IMG/VR virus record: IMGVR_UViG_3300021168_000504
Location: 1-29,472 of that record
Strand: one strand, 5' to 3'
Source of the DNA: a virus
Length of the DNA stretch: 29,472 bases
In this document: positions 21,634 through 28,579 of the stretch, one piece after another
Layout of the letters: each line of letters begins with the position of its first letter
How positions within the stretch are numbered: the stretch's first letter is position 1
Position numbers and translations under genes: made by a program
The notes under the pieces: generated by a model
Database searches by the model: none
What the model was told of the DNA's origin: nothing
What the model saw: the letters and a program-made list of their open reading frames with translations, nothing else

Positions 21634-22094
21634 GGAGTACCCCCGACTGCCTGAAGCGCAGTGAGCACGGAATCCGCCAGCGTGCTGATGTTCGCCACAT
21701 CATTCTGAAAAAGCTGTGCAGATTTCGGATTTTTCAAGCCGAGCGACGATGGTGGAAGCGTAGTGATCGAACCCTTAACCACGTCGACCAACGCTTTCAC
21801 GCTCGCGATGTTGGGCTGCGTCGCCTGTCCCTGCGCCAAAATGGACGTGATCTGCTGATGCAGCATCGCAACCTCTCCCGTCCAGTTGATGATCGGCGCC
21901 ATCTCTTTCGGCGATGCGAGGCCCGAAGTTGCGACCGCTTCCGCGCCCTTCTCTACGGCGTTGTTCGCATCCGCGAGCGCCGCGTTGTAGGTGTGGACCT
22001 TTTCCCACGGAGTGACCGCCCCGCCCGTCTTGTGGATGCAACCTAAGGTGCCTAAGGTCGCCGCGACGACCACAAGCGCAATTCGTTTTCTCAT
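21630..22094 (-). CDS. Predicted lipoprotein
   Basis: 154 aa with a basic start, a hydrophobic segment (IALVVVAATLGTLGC) and Cys19 in a near-consensus lipobox (TLGC), indicating lipid modification and membrane anchoring. The mature part is helical (KVHTYNAALADANNAVEKGA and EVAMLHQQITSILAQGQ). Phage lipoproteins here could be spanins (o-spanin-like) or superinfection-exclusion factors. It has an ATGA overlap with the membrane-protein gene upstream. Confidence 0.7.
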   Translation of the reverse strand: MRKRIALVVVAATLGTLGCIHKTGGAVTPWEKVHTYNAALADANNAVEKGAEAVATSGLASPKEMAPIINWTGEVAMLHQQITSILAQGQATQPNIASVKALVDVVKGSITTLPPSSLGLKNPKSAQLFQNDVANISTLADSVLTALQAVGGTP

Positions 22095-22513
22095 GAGCGT
22101 GTCTCCGAAGGTGGTGGAGGTGTTGGAGGTGTTGGAGGTGTTGGAACCACTTGCGCGTTTGCCGGCGGTGCCAGGTCCTGCACTTCGACGCGCAGGAAGG
22201 GCAGCAAGCCGAAAGCCTGATAGAGCAGCGCATTCGCCGCGTAGCCGGCAATCCCGGCGATTGCATTCGATTCAAGGCCGAGGCCCGCCGTTCGAATCTT
22301 GGACGTGACCAGCTGCATGACCCAGCCAAACAGAATCGCGCAGAAAAAAACACGCGTCGCCAGGTTGACCGCCTGCAGCTTGAGCCAGCGCAGATAGCCG
22401 TCCCGGCCATTCAGCCCGTTCGCGGAAGAGCGCACGGAGTTGTAGGCCTGTGCGGCCACGAAGAGAATCCAGCCCGCGCTATAGATCAGAACGTGCACCA
22501 GGTCAGGTTTCAT
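22091..22513 (-). CDS. Membrane protein with proline-rich tail
   Basis: 140 aa with about three hydrophobic helices (VLIYSAGWILFVAAQAY, TRVFFCAILFGWVMQLV, SNAIAGIAGYAANALLY) and a C-terminal Pro/Thr-repeat tail encoded by a 9-bp tandem repeat. Its placement before a lipoprotein and upstream of a wall hydrolase makes it a holin or virion-membrane candidate. Confidence 0.65.
   Translation of the reverse strand: MKPDLVHVLIYSAGWILFVAAQAYNSVRSSANGLNGRDGYLRWLKLQAVNLATRVFFCAILFGWVMQLVTSKIRTAGLGLESNAIAGIAGYAANALLYQAFGLLPFLRVEVQDLAPPANAQVVPTPPTPPTPPPPSETRS
22115..22145 (-). repeat. 9-bp tandem repeat encoding a Pro/Thr tail
   Basis: About three tandem copies of a GGAGGTGTT-type unit on the plus strand, read on the minus strand as repeated Thr-Pro-Pro in the tail of the membrane protein. 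The number of units could vary by slippage without a frameshift. Confidence 0.7.
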
Positions 22514-22667
22514 GTTCTTCCAACCCCTCTTTGATCGTGTAGCCTTTTCGCTTCGCCCATTCCTTTAAGTGCTCGAGGAAGTCATCGTCTGTCGTGCTGA
22601 CCACCCCGACATTGTGCGAACCGTGCCAGATCGAAACCACCCGATTGACCGCTTTTTTGCGCGCCAT
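22503..22667 (-). CDS. Small basic hypothetical protein
   Basis: 54 aa beginning MARKKAVNRVVSIWHGS, followed by a strand/helix pattern ending LKEWAKRKGYTIKEGLEEH. It may bind nucleic acid. The end overlaps the start of the membrane-protein gene by 11 bases. Confidence 0.55.
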   Translation of the reverse strand: MARKKAVNRVVSIWHGSHNVGVVSTTDDDFLEHLKEWAKRKGYTIKEGLEEHET

Positions 22668-22681
22668 TCCATCCCACTAAC

Positions 22682-23503
22682 CTAAAAACTAATCTGCGCA
22701 AACGTTGCATCGATCAAGGTGGCAGCCGTTACCGTTGTGGTGGCGATGCACAAAGTCTGGCCAGCTGTCGTGCGAAATAAACCACCGGCAGGCCCGAGCA
22801 GGTGCACAATTTGCGGCGTACTCGCCGTGATGTTGAGCGTGTATAGAGCCGTTGGGGCGGTGCACGTCGCGCCTGTGCCTGAAACAAATTGCACCTGCCC
22901 TGTCGTCGTGGCTGCGTTGAAGCTCAGCGTAATCGAGCACACGATGATGCTTTCACCAGCAATTCCCGTGGCAATGCTTGTGCTCGTGGTGGCGGATGGG
23001 ACACTGCTAGGACCGATTCCCAAATCGCAGGCCATGGGCGCGCTTGGGCCAATCGTAGCCAGCGCAGATGGTACAGGTGCAGTCGGCCCACCGATGCCGG
23101 TATAAAACACGTTGGTCGATCCGGTCGAGAAGTTCTTGACTCGCGCCCGCACTGCTGGGTAATAACCGCCCGCCTGTAGAACGTGGCAACTGCTATCCGT
23201 TACGCCTGTTTGCCCGTAATTGGCCGAAACCAGCGTCACCGGCGAGGCGAACGTGCCATCGATGCTCGCCTCAAGACTCACCGTTGCATTGAGGGCGGTA
23301 TTGCAGACCGTAAGATAGTGCGATGACTGCCCGATATTCGAGAGCGTTGCGCTTGTCGCATTCGCAGCCTGCGCCGTGAAAACCGTTTGCGCCGTGCTCT
23401 GCGAAGAGATGTACCCGATAAACTGTGCTTCGCAGCGCAAGGCGCAGATCGCATAGACCGCGACAATCAGCAGCGCGCGTATAGACTTTCTTATGTCAAC
23501 CAT
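22682..23503 (-). CDS. Exported beta-rich hypothetical protein
   Basis: 273 aa with a signal peptide (ALLIVAVYAICALRCEAQ). The mature part is Thr/Ser/Ala-rich and strand-forming (for example SHYLTVCNTALNATVSLEA, TGQVQFVSGTGATC, and QTLCIATTTVTAATLIDA), like a repetitive surface or fibre protein. Paired Cys residues would suit disulfides outside the cytoplasm. It has a 13-bp overlap with the histidine-phosphatase gene. Confidence 0.7.
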   Translation of the reverse strand: MVDIRKSIRALLIVAVYAICALRCEAQFIGYISSQSTAQTVFTAQAANATSATLSNIGQSSHYLTVCNTALNATVSLEASIDGTFASPVTLVSANYGQTGVTDSSCHVLQAGGYYPAVRARVKNFSTGSTNVFYTGIGGPTAPVPSALATIGPSAPMACDLGIGPSSVPSATTSTSIATGIAGESIIVCSITLSFNAATTTGQVQFVSGTGATCTAPTALYTLNITASTPQIVHLLGPAGGLFRTTAGQTLCIATTTVTAATLIDATFAQISF

Positions 23504-24051
23504 TGCACATCCCCCGTGGGTACTCGCTCCGTGGTGCTCTCGATCAAACTCCAGTCGTCCTCATTCATCATCGCGGGCAGCGCGCGGAATGTGGACCCCT
23601 GCACCACTAGCACAATCGCGGAGTGCTTGTCTCCGTCGTCCTCGTTCAGGTAATCAAAGATCGCGTCCTGCTGTTTCTTGTACCAGTCGCCCACCGCATC
23701 GCCTTCCGGAAAAGGCACATCCGGATTGTGAAAGAACCAGTCGACCAGGTCCGCCACCTCTTTTACCGACTTGCCCGACAAAAGCCCGATGTTGATGGGT
23801 GCTAACCGTTCATCGATCAGGTGCACCGTTTTCCGATCCGCCGCGATAATGGCGCCTGTCTCGAAATCCCGCGGCATGGAATCGGACACCACCATGCGCA
23901 CGGGAAGCCCAATTTTGTGGGCTGCCTCAAGCGCTTCGCGTTGCCCTTGATCGTCGAGCGGAATGTCCAGGTTCCCCCGATACAATTCCGCTTCGCCGCC
24001 GCCCTTTGCCGCATTGAGTGCGGTATGCCCGTGTCTGATTGCCACGACCAT
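23491..24051 (-). CDS. Histidine-phosphatase-fold protein with a substituted second catalytic His
   Basis: 186 aa. The RHG motif of the phosphoglycerate mutase-like superfamily is clear (AIRHGHTALN, H7), as are SDSMPRDFETGAII and DERLAPINIGLLSGKSV. The second conserved His, normally in an SHG motif, is replaced by Gln (VLVVQGSTFRALPAM, Q151). The first His can still accept a phosphoryl group, but activity may be altered or lost. Such a gene inside a virion block is unexpected; it may modify a nucleotide, sugar or protein phosphate. Confidence 0.8.
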   Translation of the reverse strand: MVVAIRHGHTALNAAKGGGEAELYRGNLDIPLDDQGQREALEAAHKIGLPVRMVVSDSMPRDFETGAIIAADRKTVHLIDERLAPINIGLLSGKSVKEVADLVDWFFHNPDVPFPEGDAVGDWYKKQQDAIFDYLNEDDGDKHSAIVLVVQGSTFRALPAMMNEDDWSLIESTTERVPTGDVQWLT

Positions 24052-24057
24052 GCGCGC

Positions 24058-24714
24058 TCAGATCCACAGATCGTCGAGTTCCATATCGCGCGGGTAGAGA
24101 TGTCCCAGCACGCGCGCGCCCGCCCGCTGGCCGGCGACAACCACGCCGCCATTCGCACCCGCGGGATTGTTGAAAATGACGACCGTCAATGTCTGGTTTT
24201 CAAAAATACGGAAGCCGGAAATGCCAACCGGCTGCGCGGGCGAGCCAAGCGAGTCAACAATGTTGTCGTAGCTTGTTGCCCCAGGTGGAGGCGTACCGTC
24301 GATCAGGATGCGCCACACTACATCGCCCGTACCAGCCGTCCATCCGCCACCCACGAAGTTGCACGCGACTTTGTTAATCACGCCGTTGCGGCCGATCGGC
24401 ACCAGGTACGTGAGAATCGTCGCCGTCGATCCGATCGCCGGCAGAAGCGTATAGGCCAGCTGATCGATGTTTTCCCAGTTGCGCGGAGGGTAAAGCCAGA
24501 TCGGAAGATCGCGCGTTTCCTGCGGGCCAGCCTGCGAAGAATCGAATCTCCCCGTCGTGTCCACTTCCGACATGTTCACGGGCATGGGATAGGAATTCAC
24601 CACGTCTTTCACGGTGGGAGGCTGCCCCAGGCCTGCCATGGTGCGCGTGAGTCTGCGCTGATCTTTAGTGACCGGCCGCGGGAAGCGCGAAAACCGGGAT
24701 TGATAGAGAGTCAT
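24058..24714 (-). CDS. Beta-rich capsid-associated candidate
   Basis: 218 aa. A helical, Pro-containing N-terminus (residues 1-95) precedes a strand-rich domain with ILTYLVPIGRNGVINKV, DVVWRILIDGTPPPG and GFRIFENQTLTVVIFNNPAG, compatible with a small jelly-roll or similar barrel. It lies in a row of beta-rich genes beginning with the capsid candidate. The role (penton, spike or minor capsid) is inferred from position only. Confidence 0.6.
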   Translation of the reverse strand: MTLYQSRFSRFPRPVTKDQRRLTRTMAGLGQPPTVKDVVNSYPMPVNMSEVDTTGRFDSSQAGPQETRDLPIWLYPPRNWENIDQLAYTLLPAIGSTATILTYLVPIGRNGVINKVACNFVGGGWTAGTGDVVWRILIDGTPPPGATSYDNIVDSLGSPAQPVGISGFRIFENQTLTVVIFNNPAGANGGVVVAGQRAGARVLGHLYPRDMELDDLWI

Positions 24715-25283
24715 CGCACGCCCCTTAATTCGCCGAGATTCCAGTCGTAACCCGTGAATACTCCGCCCGGAAAATTCCGGCCGGCGGGCTCGTTGAACCG
24801 CAGCACTGAGCCGTAGAAAACAACCTGCACCGTGTTCGCGACACTCTCCAGATTCTGTACGTTGAGCAATAACTGCGAGTCGGGAAAATCGAAGCGGTAG
24901 GGCTCACGCAAAAATATGGGACTGCTGCTGCCCTGCACCGTGCCCGCGAAATTGGCCTGCGCCACACCGCGATCCGCGAATCGCAATCCCTTCTTTTTGT
25001 CGTACAGTTGCACGCGGAATCCGCCACTCACGCTCGAGGTTGAACTGCAAGAAATCGCGATCAGGGTAAAGTCGCGCTGTAAGTTGATGCGAGCCTGCAA
25101 GGTGCTGCGCGCATTGAGCGCCATCGTGACCGCTTCCCACATCGGCCCGTGACCATCGAGCGCCGATGGCGGAATACGCTCGCCCAGGCGGTACGCCTGA
25201 TCCTGATAGCGATGCAGGGGCAGCATGCGAGCGAGCGGATGCTGACTCACATATCGCAGCGTGTAGGGTTTAGCGCCGGCCAT
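24711..25283 (-). CDS. Jelly-roll-like minor capsid candidate, paralogue 2
   Basis: 190 aa. Closely related to the next protein: LDGHGPMWEAVTMAL, LQARINLQRDF, LREPYRFDFPDSQLLLNVQN, then VQVVFYGSVLRFNEP. The alternating strands and ~115-residue core look like a single beta barrel. Overlap with the paralogue's stop (14 bp) indicates tandem duplication. It could form a vertex or be one of two small capsid proteins, as in P23-77-type viruses. Confidence 0.65.
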   Translation of the reverse strand: MAGAKPYTLRYVSQHPLARMLPLHRYQDQAYRLGERIPPSALDGHGPMWEAVTMALNARSTLQARINLQRDFTLIAISCSSTSSVSGGFRVQLYDKKKGLRFADRGVAQANFAGTVQGSSSPIFLREPYRFDFPDSQLLLNVQNLESVANTVQVVFYGSVLRFNEPAGRNFPGGVFTGYDWNLGELRGVR

Positions 25284-25902
25284 TTTCGTCGCCTGCCTTC
25301 TCTTCCTCTATCGACAAGTGATGCTCTTCGGCTTTTGCGAACCAGGGGGGCCCAAGATTTGGATCCAAAAAGCGCCGCATGTACTGGTGGCCATGTCGTC
25401 CCTGCTTCCACGGTCGCGGGTCATTGAAGCGCAGCACGCAGCCATAAACCACGATTTGAATGGTGGCTGTAACTGAGTCAAGGTTCTGCACCATAACCAG
25501 AAGCTGTGAGTTTGGCTCATCGAAGCGGTACGGCCGGCGCAGCATGAACACCGACCCTTGCCCACCCAGCATGTTGAAGTGCCCGAAGGGTCGATCCGCG
25601 AAGCGCCGCTTTTTCTTGACGTCATAAAACGCCGCGCGGAAACCGTTCGGGCCCGTCGAGTTACCGATCTTGCCGAGGATGTGGAAATCGCGCTGCACGT
25701 TGATGCGCGCCTGTTTTGTTCCAAACGCCGGCAGGGTCATCGTGACGCATTCCCACATCGGCCCGTATCCATCCAGATCGCCGGACGGATGGCGGAAGCC
25801 GAGTTGATAACACTGCTGGTTCGTGCGCCGCAGAGGCACCAGGTTTGAGAGCTGGTTCTGTAGCACATGATCGAGCGAGTAGGGATGTGATCTCCCCGGC
25901 AT
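25270..25902 (-). CDS. Jelly-roll-like minor capsid candidate, paralogue 1
   Basis: 210 aa from ATG 25902 with GGAG upstream. It shares LDGYGPMWECVTMTL, KQARINVQRDF, LRRPYRFDEPNSQLLVMVQN and IQIVVYGCVLRFNDP with paralogue 2, and has an extra charged C-terminal tail. The strand pattern near its end (L-L-x-x-V-x-N, then V-Q-x-V-x-x-G-x-x-L) is also seen in exon 2 of the capsid candidate nine bases upstream, suggesting a small family of related barrels. Confidence 0.65.
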   Translation of the reverse strand: MPGRSHPYSLDHVLQNQLSNLVPLRRTNQQCYQLGFRHPSGDLDGYGPMWECVTMTLPAFGTKQARINVQRDFHILGKIGNSTGPNGFRAAFYDVKKKRRFADRPFGHFNMLGGQGSVFMLRRPYRFDEPNSQLLVMVQNLDSVTATIQIVVYGCVLRFNDPRPWKQGRHGHQYMRRFLDPNLGPPWFAKAEEHHLSIEEEKAGDENGRR

Positions 25903-25911
25903 GTATCTCCG

Positions 25912-26237
25912 TTAGCCGACCTTCGGCCGCGGCCAGAGTTTGAAGCCTGAAAACACCAGCTGTACCGTGTTCGTCGCGCCGCTCGTGTCTGTGAAAAGCA
26001 AAGTGTAGACACGCGTGGCGGGCATGATGTACGGCACCGCCAGCGGAAACGCCGCCGTAGCCAGCGCCGTGCCTGCCCAGTTGTCGATGAAAATACCGTT
26101 GAAGGTTGCCGGCCCGGACGATGCCGAAGCCGTGGTGCCGATGAAATCGCGGCCCGTGGCCTGCTCTTTCATCATCACCTTAAGGCGCGTATCCGTGCGC
26201 GACGCCAGTACCCACCACCATTCGAACCTGTTTGTTA
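25912..26237 (-). CDS. Capsid candidate, exon 2 (C-terminal barrel)
   Basis: Minus-strand reading of 108 codons plus stop. Coding character extends upstream of the only usual start (ATG cluster near 26178): the same frame reads TNRFEWWWVLASRTDTRLKV just before it, then hits a TAG inside the predicted intron. The domain ends with VYTLLFTDTSGATNTVQLVF and SGFKLWPRP, like the two downstream barrel proteins. Joined to the 5' exon, the first codon becomes T+TA. If the intron is not real, the fallback is an 88-aa protein from ATG 26178. Confidence 0.68.
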
Positions 26238-26970
26238 CGCACCCCTAAAGGGCGGGAGCGGTCATTTCTGCCGCTCTCTCATGGTTCGAATTCCCATGAG
26301 AGCAGACTGTCGCATCATCCTCGAGGGATGTTCTCTCGCTCAGTCGTTCACGGTGGCTTGTGGCCTTCCGCCTTGTTCCCATCGCAGGGTTCAAGTCAAT
26401 CAGAGAGAATTTACTGTCCCGCATCGCTGCAGGCAGGGACCTAGAATTGATCCGCATCAGACAAAATCTGGAGTTGGTTTGGGTCTTGCGTTGCGCTCCC
26501 CGGTACGGCACGATCGAGCACATAGCTAAAGAACTGCCGCTCGAATTGGTCGTCGAGTAACGGGTCCAAGGTGTTTCCCCTTTCTTGTGGTGGTGGTAAA
26601 CTTCCGCGTGCCCGTAAAGGCGCAATATCGAAAGAACCCCGCCAAGTGTAGGCGCACACCGCACGGCCGAGCGAATAAACAGAGCCGCACAGCGAAACGC
26701 CGCGCCCTTTTGCGGAATGGAGGCTCGCTCACCGACAAACAATGGCAAGCCAAACTGAGGCGCTATCGCCATCGCTGTGCCCGTTGTCGCCGTCGTCGGA
26801 AAATTGAACTCCATCACGTCATTCCTCTTATCGCTGGCGGTCCGAACGTAATCAGGAACGTGCTTCCGCTCTGCCATCCCTGCCACGTTCAAACACACCG
26901 CGAACTGCGAAAGAAATCTGCGCGTTGACTGCTCGCCGACGCGCGGCGGCCATCCATCCGGATGCGGTTT
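26238..26970 (-). other. Group I self-splicing intron interrupting the capsid candidate gene
   Basis: On the minus strand the group I core can be paired in the right order. P3 is TTCTCTC (26409-26403) with GAGAGAA (26337-26331). P4 is CTTG (26395-26392) with CAAG (26375-26372), flanked by AA on both sides (J4/5). P5 is CCC/GGG. P6 is CGG/CCG with an inner GGC/GCC. P7 is GACTG (26345-26341) with CAGTC (26309-26305). P8 is CATCC-loop-GGATG (26330-26316). P9 is a perfect 9-bp stem (26302-26276), and AGCGG/CCGCT (26275-26257) follows. P1: exon end TCTGT (26975-26971) pairs with GCAGA (26921-26917) with the expected U.G at the splice site. The intron end at 26238 is a G. Confidence 0.85.
26587..26928 (+). 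CDS. HNH homing-type endonuclease, antisense inside the intron
   Basis: 113 aa at most, from one of three adjacent GTG codons at 26587-26595; the exact start is uncertain. The N-terminal part is very basic. The HNH core is CARCRRRRKIELHHVIPLIA, then GGPNVIRN, VLPLCHPCH, with two CxxC knuckles and His-His. It lies entirely within the intron but on the opposite strand to it, between P1 and P3, so expression would need its own promoter. Such nucleases spread introns by cutting intron-less alleles. Its last codons overlap the intron's internal guide sequence. Confidence 0.85.
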   Translation: MVVVNFRVPVKAQYRKNPAKCRRTPHGRANKQSRTAKRRALLRNGGSLTDKQWQAKLRRYRHRCARCRRRRKIELHHVIPLIAGGPNVIRNVLPLCHPCHVQTHRELRKKSAR

Positions 26971-27754
26971 ACAGAATCGCGCGGGCCAGTACGCCCTCGA
27001 GATAGACATGAGCATTAATGCCCGTGCCGATGAACTGCGTCGCCGGCGCTGCCGCCAACGTGGTGAATGCAGCCACACCAGCAATCGTGGGATCAAGGAT
27101 CACAACGAAGTTCTGGTTTTGTTCGATCAGCTGCCCCATGATTGGTTCCATGGGATCCAGGCCCGGAATTTGCGGCATGGGATCCGTGATCGTGGCTACG
27201 TTCTGCGCACTCGGCCAGCCGTTCGCCGTCGCCACCACACTCGTGCCGCCAGCTACCAGCGTTTGCGTGTTGCCGAACGTTGCGAACGTTCCAGCGCCTG
27301 CCGGCACCTTCGAGAACAGGGATTGCCAGTAGGGTTTACCGGAAATGTCCAGTTCCACATAGGTGGTGCCGATGAAGCTGTTCGTGTCCTGAATTGCCGC
27401 ATCAGAACGCAACACACCTGCCACCGCCTTGATGAGCAGCTTTTTCGGAGCGTCCAGCATGCCAGCCTGTACCAGGTTGGTGTGATAGACGGTTTTCGAG
27501 AAGGCCGCGCCACCGGAAGGGGTGTAGGATTGCCCGATGGGGAGCGAGAACAGTGATTGTTTCGTCACCGCGGTGGCAACCGCGACGGCGTAAAAATCAT
27601 AGATCGGCTGAACTAGGTACTCCAACTGCCCCGCGACGATCGGGTTTTTGCGTAGCAGATGAGTTCTGGGACGTCCGACTTCCCGCTCCTCGATCTCCGT
27701 ACACCGCGCGAAACGCGAAGCATAGCGGGATGAGAATTTTTCTTTGTTGACCAT
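26971..27754 (-). CDS. Major capsid protein candidate, exon 1
   Basis: 261 codons plus one nucleotide. Unspliced, it would end in a TAA at 26971-26969 whose last two bases are intron. The protein has a basic N-terminus, then alternating strands (FSLPIGQSYTPSGGAAFSKT, TNSFIGTTYVELDISGKPYW, QNFVVILDPTIAG, INAHVYLEGVLARAIL). AAGGAGG lies eleven bases before the ATG, consistent with high expression. Splicing to 25912-26237 gives 369 aa, like double-jelly-roll capsid proteins. Capsid identity rests on position, size, beta content and neighbours, not on a recognised family signature. Confidence 0.65.
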
Positions 27755-27817
27755 GTTTGTATTCGCCTCCTTCCAGGTCAGAATCCTTTTGCCTTTCTCA
27801 CAGCAAACTTTCCAGTT

Positions 27818-27872
27818 CTAGCGCCAGCGCATCTCCCGCGGAACCGACCGCAGTGTCCGCGCTGAAGGCTAG
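27818..27872 (-). other. Long hairpin between the His/Arg-rich protein and the capsid candidate
   Basis: CTAGC and CAGCGC at the stop codon of the upstream gene pair with GCGCTG and GCTAG, forming an 11-bp two-part stem. Inside, GCGG pairs with CCGC. It lies in the 114-nt leader of the capsid gene. There is no T-run, so a role as partial terminator, processing site or mRNA stabiliser for high capsid expression is more likely. Confidence 0.45.
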
Positions 27873-28375
27873 TAGTTCCCTGCGTAACGTGACCGGAAGC
27901 GATGGAAGCCCATTCCGGCCACGCCCGCGGGAGGGAGCGCAGGAGCGCCGCCCGGACCCGGGAAGAAGATCGTTCCCGCGCCGCGACGATACGGTCCCAT
28001 GTTGGCCTGCGATGCCTGCAGGTACTGACTTGAAGCTGTGGGAACGCCGAACCAGCTCGGAGCGTACAGCCCGAGTCCGATCGACTTCGCAAAGCCCGCC
28101 TGATGCAGCGCCTTGATGATGGTGGCCGTGAGCCCGCCCTTGAGCAATTCTTCGGAGGCCGAAGCCCCGCCGACGAATTTGCCCGCGAACGATGCAGCGA
28201 CAGCCGCAGCACCCGTGACCGCTACGTCTGCCCATCCGCTCTGACCAACGAAGCCAGCCAGGAACAGAGAGCCGAGCGCACCAGCCGCGTTAAAAGCCGC
28301 GTCCTTCACAACGCCGCCAGACAATCCAAACGGATTGTGACGACGCCGACGATGGTGGTGACGATGTCTCGCCAT
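27869..28375 (-). CDS. His/Arg-rich N-terminus fused to membrane-like protein
   Basis: 168 aa from ATG 28375, which has GGGAGG nine bases upstream. The N-terminus is extremely basic (ARHRHHHRRRRHNPFGL), followed by Gly/Ala-rich hydrophobic segments (GALGSLFLAGFVG and VAVTGAAAVAASFAGKFVGG), then a Gly/Pro-rich C-terminus. A DNA-contacting, membrane-associated virion protein is inferred. The frame is open upstream to TTG 28462, which also has a GGAGG site, so a form with 29 extra residues may be made. Confidence 0.7.
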   Translation of the reverse strand: MARHRHHHRRRRHNPFGLSGGVVKDAAFNAAGALGSLFLAGFVGQSGWADVAVTGAAAVAASFAGKFVGGASASEELLKGGLTATIIKALHQAGFAKSIGLGLYAPSWFGVPTASSQYLQASQANMGPYRRGAGTIFFPGPGGAPALPPAGVAGMGFHRFRSRYAGNY

Positions 28376-28468
28376 TTTCGGTAACCTCCCTTCTCGCTCG
28401 CCTTCCGCGAAATAGCTTCGCGGCGTGTAGGCGGTCGGATTGAACACCCTTACTTCTGCCAAAGTCGT

Positions 28469-28579
28469 TTACCTCCGCCGTTTCCGTTTCCGGAATTGCC
28501 CCTTGCTATTCCGCGGGGGTGTCGGATTTCTTCGTCTGCGCCGCGCCGCTTTCTTCTTTCGGCGCCGTTTCGTTTTCAT
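28469..28579 (-). CDS. Very basic 36-residue peptide, candidate DNA-condensing virion protein
   Basis: 36 aa, with roughly 60 percent Lys or Arg (KTKRRRKKKAARRRRRNP at the start, GQFRKRKRRR at the end). ATG overlaps the TGA of the acidic protein upstream (ATGA). Its GGAGG-containing end serves as ribosome site for the next reading frame. Small arginine-rich proteins commonly neutralise packaged DNA. Confidence 0.65.
   Translation of the reverse strand: MKTKRRRKKKAARRRRRNPTPPRNSKGQFRKRKRRR

Noticed and set aside
26241-26302. tRNA-like stretch with a TTCGAAT loop and two adjacent hairpins
   Set aside because: The arms do not form a cloverleaf: the supposed T loop has nine bases, and the anticodon-like loop lacks U33. 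The hairpins fit P9 and a following stem of the group I intron instead.
26360-26560. Plus-strand 66-aa frame with protein-like sequence upstream of the intron HNH gene
   Set aside because: It lies over P3 to P6 of the group I core on the other strand, has only a GTG start without a ribosome site, and is best explained as a shadow of the RNA.
26245-27096. Long 283-codon minus-strand open frame
   Set aside because: It runs through the intron and the 3' end of the capsid exon in another frame, with Arg/Ser-rich composition typical of a shadow.
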